Below, in pieces: positions 37,720 through 46,579 of a stretch of DNA of 64,000 bases (position 1 is its first letter; each line of letters opens with the position of its first letter). Location: contig NZ_PCQD01000007.1 in the NCBI RefSeq assembly GCF_002979975.1, positions 1 to 64,000 on the forward strand, read 5' to 3'. The DNA is from Pseudomonas sp. MYb185. GTDB lineage: Bacteria > Pseudomonadota > Gammaproteobacteria > Pseudomonadales > Pseudomonadaceae. The notes beneath the pieces were generated by a model that made no database searches, was not told where the DNA came from, and saw only the letters and a list, made by a program, of their open reading frames with translations. The position numbers and the translations under genes are program-made.

Positions 37720-38612
37720 CCGGGCGTTCAAACGGGGTGTAGCGCGTCTGCGCTACGCCTGCGGAATCGGTGCCAGCCTGTCGTCGAGCAGGCGCTCGAC
37801 AACCCGGGGTTGCGGTCCGCGTTCGGGCGTTCAAACGGGGTGTAGCGCGCCTGCGCTACGCCTGCGGCGTCGGTGCCAGCCTGTCGTCGAGCAGGCGCTC
37901 GACAACCCGGGGGTTGCGGTCCGGTTCGGGCGCTCACACGGGGTGTAGCGCGCCTGCGCTACGCCTGCGGCGTCGATGCCAGCCTGTCGTCGAGCAGGCG
38001 CTCGACAACCCGGGAGTTGTGGTCCATGTTCGGACGCTCAAACGGGGTGTAGCGCGTCTGCGCTACGCCTGCGGCGTCGGTGCCAGCCTGTCGTCGAGCC
38101 GGCGCTCGACAACCCGGGAGTTGTGGTCCGTGTTCGGGCGTTCAAACGGGGTGTAGCGCGCGGGCGCTACGCCTGCGGCGTCGGTGCCAGCCTGTCGTCG
38201 AGCCGGCGCTCGACAATCCGGGGGTTGCGGTCCGTGTTGGGGCGTTCACACGGGGTGTAGCGCGCGGGCGCTACGCCTGCGGCGTCGGTGCCAGCCTGTC
38301 GTCGAGCCGGCGCTCGACAATCCGGGGGTTGCGGTCCGTGTTGGGGCGTTCACACGGGGTGTAGCGCGCGGGCGCTACGCCTGCGGCGTCGGTGCCAGCC
38401 TGTCGTCGAGCCGGCGCTCGACAATCCGGGGGTTGCGGTCCGTGTTGGGCGTTCACACGGGGTGTAGCGCGCCTGCGCTACGCCTGCGCTACGCCTGCGG
38501 CGTCGGTGCCAGCCTGTCGTCGGGCAGGCGCTCGACAACCCGGGAGTTGTGGTCCGTGTTCGGACGCTCACACGGGGTGTAGCGCGCCGGCGCTACGCCT
38601 GCGGAGTCCGAG
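37720..38612. repeat. Tandem array of 104-bp units with alternating hairpins (array 2)
   Basis: Nine units, period 104 bases. Hairpin A (GTAGCGC-loop-GCGCTAC) occurs from 37739 to the last copy at 38579; hairpin B (GTCGAGC-loop-GCTCGAC) from 37783. Hairpin stems stay intact while loops change: GCCT or GTCT paired with AGGC in units 1-3, GTCT with CGGC in unit 4, GCGG with CGGC in units 5-7, GCCT with AGGC in unit 8, GCCG in the last partial unit. Unit 8 also has an internal 12-base duplication near 38480. The array fills the 968 bases between the converging glgB and antiporter genes; I see no gene. Confidence 0.92.
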
Positions 38613-38670
38613 CTTGCGCGAACCTCGACAAGCCACAGTCGCTAGGAACGACGCCTCGCCGCGATAGGGG

Positions 38671-40326
38671 CTAGCCCAGCCACCCCAGCATCAGCAGCAG
38701 CACGATGATCCAGGCGCTGGTGGCCACCGTGCCGGCGTGCCACAGGCGGTTCCAGTGTCGTTCGCTGCGGCGCCAGCGCTGCTCATCCATCGATTTGCCC
38801 AGCTCCGGCAGCAGTGGCCGTTGCAGCAGACGCATCAGGCGCAGCGAGAGCACCCGTGCCGGGTTGGGCAGGTGTTGCAGCCGGGTTGGTAGCTGCCAGC
38901 CCATTTTCCACACCAGTCCACTGATGGCCAGCGCCAGCAACGCCGGCCACAGCGCGGCCCAGATGGCATACAGCGGCAGGCTGTCGAGCATGGCCTGACG
39001 TAGAGGCGGCCAGGCCCAGGGCAGGGCGACGGGCATCAGGCACAGCAACAACCATGGCATCGACTGGCCTGCCACGAGCGGCGGCAACGAGGTCTGCCGC
39101 TGACTGGCGCGCATCAGCCACAGCAGGCGCAGCATCAACAGCATGGTGCCGGTGGAGCCGAGCACCAGCAGGAGCATCCAGCCGGCGAGGTGGCCGGCTT
39201 CGATGCCATCCTTGAGCAGCAGCTTGACGGCCGCGCCGCTGGTCAGTGGCAGGCCGGCCAGGGCCAGCGCCGGCAGCGCCAGACACAGCCAGTGCCAGGC
39301 CCGGAGCCTGCCCCGCGTACTCAGCCCCGCGCCCATGAACAGCGCGCCCTTGGCCAGGCCGTGATGCACCGCATACAACGCCAGCAGAACCGCCGCCGCT
39401 TCCCGGTACCCCGGTTGCTGCCAAGCCAGCGCCAGGATGATCAGCAGGTAGCCGACCTGGCTGATGGAGGAATAGGCCAGCAGCGCCTTGCTGCGGGTCT
39501 GCAGCAGCCCGAGTGCCACTCCATACAGGGCGCTGATGGCCCCTGCCGCCAGCAGCCAGGGTGTCCACTCCCGCAGGAGCGGGTCCTCGGCGGGTAGAAA
39601 CTGCCACAGGCCGAGAATCCCGGCCTTGATCATCGCCCCGGACAGTACCGCGCTGGCCGCCGCCGGGGCTGCCGGGTGGGCCAGCGGCAGCCAGACGTGC
39701 AGCGGCCAGAAACCGGCCTTGAGACCGAAGCCGACCAGCAGCAACGCGGCGCTCCAGGTGCCGATCGGTGTCTCGCGCCAGACCTCCAGTGCCAACGCAC
39801 CGCCGGCCTCATGGATGCGCATCAGCATGCCTGCATAGATCAGCATTTCGCCGAGCACCGCCAGTTGCAGGTACAGCCGGCCGGCCTGGCGTGGGGCAGG
39901 GCCGCGCTGGTGGGCCACCAGCGCATAGGCGCTCAGGCTCATCAGGGTGAAGCCGGCATAGAAGCTGCCGGCGTCGCCGGCGATCACCAGCAACAGATTG
40001 CCGAGCAATGCCAGCAACCAGAATATCCAGAAGCGCTGCTGCCGATCGTCATGCGCCATGTCGGTCACGGCAAAGCGGCTGGCACAGGCCCAGAGCAGGG
40101 CGCTGAAACCGAGCCAGGCGCGGCTGAGCGGATCGTCCGCAGCCCATTGCGCACCCGGCCACAGCGCTGGCAGCGCCAGGGGCTCGGCGGGCCACAGGCA
40201 GAGCGCCAGCGCCGGCAGGCAGCTCAGCCACAGCCAGCTGGCGCAGCGTCTTGGCCCGGCGCAGACCAGCAGCATCCCGGCCAGCAGCGGGGCGCCGGGG
40301 ACCAGCAGCCAGAGCAGCCCGTTCAC
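38671..40326 (-). CDS. Mrp/complex I-type antiporter subunit, third D-like copy
   Basis: A 551-residue protein with about 14 membrane spans, a proton-conducting NuoL/M/N/MrpD family member. The two lysines of the channel are present (GFGLKAGFWPLH and AMIKAGILG), but the glutamate of transmembrane helix 5, present in both sister subunits, is replaced: FTLMSLSAYALVAH has Thr127 where the sister has YELLTLATFPLVVH with Glu142. The start is GTG 40326, overlapping the previous stop (GTGA). A C-terminal amphipathic basic part (430-530) precedes a last span. Last gene of the antiporter set. Confidence 0.85.
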   Translation of the reverse strand: MNGLLWLLVPGAPLLAGMLLVCAGPRRCASWLWLSCLPALALCLWPAEPLALPALWPGAQWAADDPLSRAWLGFSALLWACASRFAVTDMAHDDRQQRFWIFWLLALLGNLLLVIAGDAGSFYAGFTLMSLSAYALVAHQRGPAPRQAGRLYLQLAVLGEMLIYAGMLMRIHEAGGALALEVWRETPIGTWSAALLLVGFGLKAGFWPLHVWLPLAHPAAPAAASAVLSGAMIKAGILGLWQFLPAEDPLLREWTPWLLAAGAISALYGVALGLLQTRSKALLAYSSISQVGYLLIILALAWQQPGYREAAAVLLALYAVHHGLAKGALFMGAGLSTRGRLRAWHWLCLALPALALAGLPLTSGAAVKLLLKDGIEAGHLAGWMLLLVLGSTGTMLLMLRLLWLMRASQRQTSLPPLVAGQSMPWLLLCLMPVALPWAWPPLRQAMLDSLPLYAIWAALWPALLALAISGLVWKMGWQLPTRLQHLPNPARVLSLRLMRLLQRPLLPELGKSMDEQRWRRSERHWNRLWHAGTVATSAWIIVLLLMLGWLG

Positions 40327-41840
40327 AGACCGAACTCCCGGTTGATGATCAGCTCGCTCCAGCCCAGCGGACTGAAGCCGGTGCCGGCCAGAATGCCGGC
40401 GAGCAGGGCCAGCACGGCGGTGAACAGGGTCGGGGCCAGGAGCATCCAGTGTGTCTCGCGCCACCCCGGTCTGCCGGCATGAGCCGCTTTCCCTGCCGGC
40501 CATTCGGTCTTCGGCGCGGCAAACCAGCCCCGGTAGATCAGTGGCAGGAAATACGCTGCATTGAGCAGTCCGGAGATCACCAGCACCAGCAGAATGATCG
40601 GCCAGCCGGATTCCAGTGCGCCCAGCCCCAGATACCATTTGCTGATGAAGCCGGCGGTTGGCGGTACGCCGATCATGCCCAGCGCAGCGAGGGTGAAGGC
40701 GGTCATGGTCAGCGGCATGCGCTGGCCGATGCCGTCCATTTCCCGGATGCGGTGCACGCCCAGGGTCTCGGCGAAATTGCCGGCGCAGTAGAACAGCGTG
40801 ACCTTCATCAGCCCCTGGTGCACCAGGTGCGCCAGGGCGCCGACGGCGGCAATCGGGCCCATCAGGGCGACGCCCAGGGTGATGTAGGAGACCTGGCTGA
40901 CGGTAGAGTAGGCCAGGCGTTTCTTCAGTTCCTGTTGCTGCAGGGCCTTGAGCGAGCCATAGATGATGGTCGCCGCCGCCAGCGCCAGCAACGGCAGATG
41001 CAAGCCCAGCGCCTGTACCGGCTCCACCCCGTACACGTCGTATACCACGCGGACAATGCCGAAGGCGCCGGCCTTGACCACCGCCACCGCATGCAGCAGC
41101 GCACTGACCGGGGCCGGGGCGACCATCGCCTGCGGCAGCCAGCCATGCAGCGGCAGCAGCGCGGCCTTGACGCCGAGACCGGCGATCATCAGGGCAAAGG
41201 CCAGGATCAGGCTGACGCTCCGCGTTTCCAGCAGGGGTTGCAGATAGCCACCGGCGCTGAATTCCGGGCTGCCGGTCAGGCTGTGCAGCAGCGCCACACC
41301 CATCAGCAACAGGGCGCCGCCACCCAGGGTGTAGGTCAGGTAGATGCGCCCGGCCCGCAGTGCCTGCGGCGTGCCGCGGTGCACCACCAGCGGGAAGGTA
41401 GCCAGGGTCAGCAGCTCGTAGAACAGCAGGAAGGTAACCAGGTTGCCGGCCAACGCCAGGCCGACGGTGGCGCTGACACACAGGCTGAAATAGCCGAAGA
41501 AGCGCGAGCGCAGGGGCGCATCTTCCAGATAGCCGATGGCATAGATGGTGGTCGCCAGCCACAGCACGGTGGACAGGCTGACGAACTGCAGCGACAGCGC
41601 ATCGCCCTGCAGCACCAGATCGCCGCCGGGCAGGAACGGTAGGCTGAAGCGGAATTCCAGGCCCTGGGCGACGCCCCATAGCATCAACCCCACCAGTCCC
41701 AGCTTGAGCATCACGCCGAACAGGTTGAGCGCTATCCGCAGACGCGTCTGTTCCTCGCGCAGGGTGAATATCAGCAACCCCGGCAGCAGCGAGCTGAGCA
41801 CGATGCCCAGTGGCAGCAGGTTGGTCCAGTTGGCGATCAT
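40323..41840 (-). CDS. Mrp-type cation/proton antiporter subunit D (second copy)
   Basis: A 505-residue MrpD/MbhH-like membrane protein. Channel residues Glu142 (FYELLTLATFP) and lysines in GLGVKAALLPLHGWLP and AVVKAGAFG are present, so it looks competent for ion conduction. Start ATG 41840 overlaps the stop of the first D-type gene (ATGA). Both ends overlap neighbours, pointing to strict co-translation. Confidence 0.9.
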   Translation of the reverse strand: MIANWTNLLPLGIVLSSLLPGLLIFTLREEQTRLRIALNLFGVMLKLGLVGLMLWGVAQGLEFRFSLPFLPGGDLVLQGDALSLQFVSLSTVLWLATTIYAIGYLEDAPLRSRFFGYFSLCVSATVGLALAGNLVTFLLFYELLTLATFPLVVHRGTPQALRAGRIYLTYTLGGGALLLMGVALLHSLTGSPEFSAGGYLQPLLETRSVSLILAFALMIAGLGVKAALLPLHGWLPQAMVAPAPVSALLHAVAVVKAGAFGIVRVVYDVYGVEPVQALGLHLPLLALAAATIIYGSLKALQQQELKKRLAYSTVSQVSYITLGVALMGPIAAVGALAHLVHQGLMKVTLFYCAGNFAETLGVHRIREMDGIGQRMPLTMTAFTLAALGMIGVPPTAGFISKWYLGLGALESGWPIILLVLVISGLLNAAYFLPLIYRGWFAAPKTEWPAGKAAHAGRPGWRETHWMLLAPTLFTAVLALLAGILAGTGFSPLGWSELIINREFGL

Positions 41841-43261
41841 CCGCTTGCCTCCGTCAGCCAGCGGATCAACGGCTGGCTGAACAGGGCCAGGCCCCACACG
41901 GCGATGGCCGGCAGCAGTGCCAGCCACTGGGCGAACGGGTCGGGATTGAAGTTCGGCGGGGTTGCCTCGGCCCGGTCGAAGGACAGCGCTACCACCCGGA
42001 ACACATAGGCGGCGCTGGCCAGGGTGCCGATCAGCACGCCCAATGCCCAGGGCCAGTGGATCGGTTCCGCCAGCAGTGGCTGCAGCAGCACCCACTTGGC
42101 GACGAAGCCGCCGCTGGGCGGCAGGCCGATCAGGCTGCCACCGGCCACGGCAAAGGCGAACATGGCCACCGGCATGGTCTGTGTGGCGCCCTTGAGCGAG
42201 GCCACCCGCCTGCTGCCAAGGGTCGCCTGCATTTCCCCGGCGGCCAGGAACATCGACACCTTGGCCAGGCCGTGGGCCAGCACGAATAGCCACAACGCCA
42301 CCGACAGCTCGCTCTGCTGCCAGCGCAGCAACAGCCCCAGGGCCAGCAGCGCATACCCCAGTTGCGCGACCGTGGAATAGGCCACCAGTCGCTTCAACAG
42401 CGGCGTGCGCAGCGCTGCCCAGCCGCCGGACAGCAGGGCGACGATGCCGGCGAGGGCGAACAGCAAGCCCGCTGACTCGGTCATCTCCAGCGGCGCTACC
42501 CGGCTCCACAGTAGCCAGAGGATGAACAGCGGCCCCTTGACCACCAGCGCCGAGAGCAGCGCACTGACGGCGGTTGGCGCGCTGCTGTGGGCCGCCGGCA
42601 ACCACAGGTGCAGCGGCCAGAGCGCGGCCTTGAGCATCAGCCCGACAGTCATCAGCAACAGCGCCATGCGCGTGCTGTGATCGGCTTGGCTCGACTGCGC
42701 CAGCAGGTCGAGATCGAGCACACCATAGCGACCGTAGAGCAGGGCGACGCCGAGCAGGTAGCATAGCGAGGCGGCCAGCGACAGCAGCAGATAGCGCAAC
42801 GCCGGTGCATACGCCTTGGGTCCGCTGAGGATGATCATGGCTACCGCGACCAGGCCGAGCAGCTCCAGGGTGACGTACCAGTTGAACAGGTCGCGTGACA
42901 GCCACAGCGCTGCCAGGCTGGCATGCAGCAGTGATGACAATGGCCAGTAATCGGTATCGCGGGTCTGGCTGTGGCGGCTGTACTGGGCATAGATCGCCAC
43001 CAGCAGATGGGTCATGGCAGTGAAGATCAGCAGCAGCGCCGTCAGGGTGCTCAGCTCGAAGCGGATGCCCAGCGGTGTACGCCAACCGCCGATGACCAGC
43101 GTCTGCAGCCCCTGGTCGAGCACCTGGTTCAAGGCCAGCCCGGCGCACAACAGGCTGCCCAGGCTGGCGACGATCACCCAGTTGCCGGAACGCAGGCGCA
43201 GCGCCAGCATCAGCAGGGCGGTGCCCAGCGGCAATAGCAGGCTTGCCAGTGCCAGCGTCAC
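41837..43261 (-). CDS. Mrp-type cation/proton antiporter subunit D (first copy)
   Basis: A 474-residue MrpD-family protein with about 13-14 membrane spans, Glu133 in YVTLELLGLVAV and lysines in LMLKAALWPLHLWLP and LVVKGPLF. The start is a GTG at 43261 that overlaps the mrpC stop (GTGA); the frame upstream of it is mrpC read out of frame. It would exchange Na+ or another cation against protons together with the other subunits. Confidence 0.9.
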   Translation of the reverse strand: MTLALASLLLPLGTALLMLALRLRSGNWVIVASLGSLLCAGLALNQVLDQGLQTLVIGGWRTPLGIRFELSTLTALLLIFTAMTHLLVAIYAQYSRHSQTRDTDYWPLSSLLHASLAALWLSRDLFNWYVTLELLGLVAVAMIILSGPKAYAPALRYLLLSLAASLCYLLGVALLYGRYGVLDLDLLAQSSQADHSTRMALLLMTVGLMLKAALWPLHLWLPAAHSSAPTAVSALLSALVVKGPLFILWLLWSRVAPLEMTESAGLLFALAGIVALLSGGWAALRTPLLKRLVAYSTVAQLGYALLALGLLLRWQQSELSVALWLFVLAHGLAKVSMFLAAGEMQATLGSRRVASLKGATQTMPVAMFAFAVAGGSLIGLPPSGGFVAKWVLLQPLLAEPIHWPWALGVLIGTLASAAYVFRVVALSFDRAEATPPNFNPDPFAQWLALLPAIAVWGLALFSQPLIRWLTEASG

Positions 43262-43560
43262 TCGCCTGGCTCCCGGGTCGACTGCCGGCTGGATCTGCGT
43301 GGCTGGTGCGCCACTGCCAGCCGCAGGGCGAAGGCGGTGGCGCTGACCGCCACCACCAGGCCGGTGACCACCAGCGCCTGCAGCACCGGATCGTTGTGAC
43401 CGTCCCGGCTGGCCAGCGCCACCATCACCATGAAAGTGCCGCTGCCCATCACGTTGATTGCCATGATGCGGCGCAGTGTCTGCCGCAGGCGCAACAATCC
43501 ATGCAGCCCGAGCAACCAGAGCATGACGCCCAGGCACAGATAGAAGGTGGTGCCGCTCAT
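43258..43560 (-). CDS. Mrp-type antiporter subunit C
   Basis: A 100-residue NuoK-like protein with three membrane spans (FYLCLGVMLWLLGLHGLL, INVMGSGTFMVMVALA, VLQALVVTGLVVAVSATAFA). The segment NDPVLQALVVTGLVV is the MrpC/NuoK signature. It overlaps both neighbours by four bases. Confidence 0.9.
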   Translation of the reverse strand: MSGTTFYLCLGVMLWLLGLHGLLRLRQTLRRIMAINVMGSGTFMVMVALASRDGHNDPVLQALVVTGLVVAVSATAFALRLAVAHQPRRSSRQSTREPGE

Positions 43561-44474
43561 CTCTCCAGCTCCTTGCGTTCACCGACCACCAGCAGGCTCA
43601 GGCTGGCGGCGATCGACAGCGTCGCCGCGACCTCGATCAGCAGTATCAGTGGACCTGACCAGCCCGGCGGGTAGCTCAGCCAGCCGTCACCGAGCCAGGC
43701 GCCCGCGGCGGCAATGCTGAGAAACAGCGCCAGGCCGATCAGCACCAGCGCGCGCAGTGGCCAGTATGCCCAGCGCAGCTCCGGCAGCAGTCCCGCCAGG
43801 CGCAGCATGACCACCCCAGCGGCCAACAGCGCGCCGGCCTGGAAGGCGCCGCCGGGTGCGTGGCTGCCGCGCCATAGCAGGTAGCCGGCGATGAGCACGC
43901 TCAGCGGCGCGAGAGCACGGCTCCAGGCTTGCAGCAATGGCCACACGCCGGGCAGTGGCTGGCCGGACGGGCGCAACTGCCGCACGCCGAGCACCGCCAG
44001 CAGCAACACCAGCAACTCCAGCAAGGTATCCCAGGCGCGGAAGTTGAGCAGTACCGCGGTCACCGGGTGGCTGACACCGCTGGCTTCAAGCTGGCTGGCG
44101 ACCAGCGCCGGCAATGGCTGCGGTCCCTGCGCCAGGGGCAGCACCGCGCGCAGCAGCAGGATCAATACCAGAACGCCGAGCAGCAGGGCTGCCAGCATCC
44201 TTGCCGGCGCTCTGATCGGTGCCGGTTCGCTGCCGCTGTCGCTGCGGCCGAGGGCCGACAACAGCAGCACCCCGGTCAGTCCGGCGCCGATGACCGCTTC
44301 GGCCAGCGCCAGGTCAGGGGCGCCGAGCCTGGCCCACACCAGGGCCAACAGCAGGCCGAAGGCGATGAAGGATATGATGCCGGTATACAGGCGCTGGCCA
44401 TGCAGGGCGGCCACGGCCAGGATCAACAGCAGTGCGCCCAGGGTGAGATCCAGCAGCAGCTCAGGGGCTGGCAT
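43557..44474 (-). CDS. Fused MbhD (DUF4040)-MnhB antiporter subunit
   Basis: A 305-residue membrane protein that joins two subunits: residues 1-95 have the DUF4040/MbhD pattern (LALVWARLGAPDLALAEAVIGAGLTGVL), which in classic Mrp sits at the end of MrpA, and residues about 150-300 are MnhB/MrpB (HAPGGAFQAGALLAAGVVM). ATG 44474 has GAGGAGG six bases upstream; the ATG at 44480 abuts that site. No full MrpA gene occurs in the window. Confidence 0.87.
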   Translation of the reverse strand: MPAPELLLDLTLGALLLILAVAALHGQRLYTGIISFIAFGLLLALVWARLGAPDLALAEAVIGAGLTGVLLLSALGRSDSGSEPAPIRAPARMLAALLLGVLVLILLLRAVLPLAQGPQPLPALVASQLEASGVSHPVTAVLLNFRAWDTLLELLVLLLAVLGVRQLRPSGQPLPGVWPLLQAWSRALAPLSVLIAGYLLWRGSHAPGGAFQAGALLAAGVVMLRLAGLLPELRWAYWPLRALVLIGLALFLSIAAAGAWLGDGWLSYPPGWSGPLILLIEVAATLSIAASLSLLVVGERKELER

Positions 44475-44769
44475 TGTCATCCTCCTCAGCGAGTTGGTCC
44501 CGCTCGCGCTGATAGCGCGCCAGCAACTGGCAGGCGGTGGTGCTCGAGGCCATCACCAGCAGCCAGACCAGCAGCATCAGGAGCGCCGCCCGCCAGGACG
44601 GGGCGCGCAGACACAAACCAAGGACCACCAGGCCAAGACCCAGGGTATCGGCCTTGGTCACCGCATGCAGCCGGCTGTAGACATCGGGGAAACGCAGCAG
44701 CCCGAGGGTACCGGCAATGAAGAAGAATGCCCCCGCCACCAGGGCCACGCCGCTCAGCCAGGCCAGCAT
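44461..44769 (-). CDS. Mrp-type antiporter subunit G
   Basis: A 102-residue protein with three membrane spans and the MnhG signature GTLGLLRFPDVYSRLHAVTKADTLG (residues 19-43). ATG 44769 is one base after the mrpF stop; a longer frame upstream is not MnhG-like. The C-terminus is acidic. It overlaps the MbhD-MnhB gene by 14 bases. Confidence 0.9.
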   Translation of the reverse strand: MLAWLSGVALVAGAFFFIAGTLGLLRFPDVYSRLHAVTKADTLGLGLVVLGLCLRAPSWRAALLMLLVWLLVMASSTTACQLLARYQRERDQLAEEDDNASP

Positions 44770-44770
44770 G

Positions 44771-45025
44771 TCAGCCCGCCCCCGGCGGTCGGCGCAGGAG
44801 CTGGACCAGGGCGGCGGTGACCACGGCTGCGAGCAGTGCCAGTACCAGGGCAGCATCGATCAGTGCCGGCTGCGCCTGCCAGTCGGCCATCAGCATCAGC
44901 AAGGCGGCGCCGGTGGTACCGAACAGCTGGATGGCCAGCAGGCGGTCGGCCCGGGTTGGCCCGGAAAATACCCGCCACAGGCCGGCCAGGATGGTCAGCA
45001 CCAGAATCAGCGCCAGCAACATCAT
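44771..45025 (-). CDS. Mrp-type antiporter subunit F
   Basis: An 84-residue MnhF protein with three spans and the family motif FSGPTRADRLLAIQLFGTTG. It lies between MnhE (four-base overlap) and MnhG. Confidence 0.9.
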   Translation of the reverse strand: MMLLALILVLTILAGLWRVFSGPTRADRLLAIQLFGTTGAALLMLMADWQAQPALIDAALVLALLAAVVTAALVQLLRRPPGAG

Positions 45026-45513
45026 GCCGGCTCCTCACCGAGCAGGCGCAGCAATCGCTGCTCCAGCCGGGCGGTGCTGTCCAGCCAGGGTTGGTGCTGG
45101 TCCAGCACATGCATGTTCAGGCAGTCGTCCTCTATCGCCGCCGCCAGGGTGCCTGGTAGCAGGCCGACCAGTGAAGCGAACAGCAGCCGGTTGCCGGGCT
45201 GGCGGATGGTCAACGGGTAACGGACCCAGGCCGGAGCCAGCGGCATGCGGGGCTGTATCGCGCGGCGGGCGACATCCCAGCCGCCGGCCAGCAGCGCGCG
45301 CAGAAAGAACAGCAGGAAGGCGGGCGCGGCCCTCAGGCGAACATGCCAGACCGGGCTGCCCAGCCAGTGGGACAGCGAGGCCGCAGTCAATATGAAAGGT
45401 ACGCCCAAATACCAGCCCGTGCCGCCAGCCAGCAACCACCACAGGGCGGCATACAGAAGTAGCCAGAACAGGGTCTGGCGTGAAAAAAGGTGGCCTGCCC
45501 AGGGAAGAGGCAC
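45022..45513 (-). CDS. Mrp-type antiporter subunit E
   Basis: A 163-residue MnhE protein: hydrophobic N-terminal half with two or three spans, then a cytoplasmic domain with the MnhE pattern LLASLVGLLPGTL-like (residues LFASLVGLLPGTLAAAIEDD) and HVLD. It is the first of eight tightly overlapping antiporter genes. The 103 bases before it, after the ybhN stop, hold only a short GGGAC/GTCCC inverted repeat. Confidence 0.9.
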   Translation of the reverse strand: MPLPWAGHLFSRQTLFWLLLYAALWWLLAGGTGWYLGVPFILTAASLSHWLGSPVWHVRLRAAPAFLLFFLRALLAGGWDVARRAIQPRMPLAPAWVRYPLTIRQPGNRLLFASLVGLLPGTLAAAIEDDCLNMHVLDQHQPWLDSTARLEQRLLRLLGEEPA

Positions 45514-45616
45514 GATGACTCCCGTTGCGTCGTTGGCATCATGTTAGGTCAGCATCGGGGGTGGCTCAAATGGGGACCGTCCCTCAGTGTGTCAGGATAT
45601 GTGTCGAACCTGCGGC

Positions 45617-46579
45617 CTAGACATTGGCGCTGCGCATGGCCTTGGCGCGTTTTTCCAGTACCAGGTACACCGTCAGGGCGATGCACAGCGGGAGCAGGAA
45701 GTAGATCGCCCGGTACCCGATCAGCGCCGCGAGCAGGGCGCTTTTCGCCACCTGGCCCTGCAGCAGGGTGAGGAAGATGGTTTCCAGTACACCGAGGCCG
45801 GCGGGGATATGGGCGATGGCGCCGGCGATACTGCTGATCATCAGGATGCCCAGCACCGTCGGGTAGAACACGCCCTCGGGCAATAGCAGCCAGATCAGCA
45901 AGGCCATCAACGACCAGTTGAAGGCACCGACCGCCGCCTGCACCAGGGCCAGCCGCCAGTGCGGCAGTTCGATGCTGTGGCCGCGGATATGCCAGCGCCG
46001 GCGCGGGGAAAAGGCGCAGGCCAGCAGATAGGTCAACGCCACCAGCATCATGGCCACGCCGATCAGCCGCAGGCTGGTAGTGCCGATGTTCCAACCCTCG
46101 GGCAGGCGCACCATGCCCAGGGCGAACACCGTGCCGCCCAGCCACAGGTAACCCAGCCAGTTGGTGATGATGCTCAGACTGAATATCCGGGTGATGGTCG
46201 GTATGTCCAGCCCCAACCGGGTATACAGCCGGTAGCGCAGCGCTACCCCGCCGACCAGCGCGTTGAGATTCAGGTTGAAGGCATAGCAGACGAATACCAG
46301 CGGGATGACCTGGCGCACCGGCAGGCGGTGCCCGGTGTAATACCGGCCGAGCAGGTCGTAGCAGCTGTAGTTGAGATAGCTGAGCAGGGCGATGCCGACC
46401 CCGGCCAGCAATATCCACCACGGGTAGTCGCGCAGCGCGGTGCTGACTTCCTGCCAATCGGTGTTGCGCAGCTGCAGGTACAGCAGTGCCGGAATCAGGA
46501 TCAGAAAGAACAGTGTCAGGCCGCCCTTGACCCAGCGCATGCGGTGGCTGGCTGGGCGCTCGGCCCCGGTGTCGCTCAT
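45617..46579 (-). CDS. ybhN: YbhN-type UPF0104 membrane protein
   Basis: A 320-residue membrane protein with about eight spans of the lysylphosphatidylglycerol synthase transmembrane (UPF0104) family. Typical segments are CYAFNLNLNALVGG and IAHIPAGLGVLETIFL. Its role is unknown; it is proposed to flip or handle a lipid. It overlaps clsB by four bases, the same ybhP-ybhO-ybhN order as in E. coli. Confidence 0.87.
   Translation of the reverse strand: MSDTGAERPASHRMRWVKGGLTLFFLILIPALLYLQLRNTDWQEVSTALRDYPWWILLAGVGIALLSYLNYSCYDLLGRYYTGHRLPVRQVIPLVFVCYAFNLNLNALVGGVALRYRLYTRLGLDIPTITRIFSLSIITNWLGYLWLGGTVFALGMVRLPEGWNIGTTSLRLIGVAMMLVALTYLLACAFSPRRRWHIRGHSIELPHWRLALVQAAVGAFNWSLMALLIWLLLPEGVFYPTVLGILMISSIAGAIAHIPAGLGVLETIFLTLLQGQVAKSALLAALIGYRAIYFLLPLCIALTVYLVLEKRAKAMRSANV

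Noticed and set aside
37770-38582. Several 60-130 residue open frames with repeated RRAGARQPG-like sequence in the 104-bp array
   Set aside because: They arise from translating the tandem repeat; the same peptide recurs each 104 bases in step with the DNA unit and there is no ribosome site. The same holds for the frames in the 119-bp array.
41840-43148. Long N-terminal extensions of the D-type antiporter frames
   Set aside because: They read the neighbouring subunit out of frame; real starts are the overlapping ATGA/GTGA signals at 41840, 43261 and 40326.
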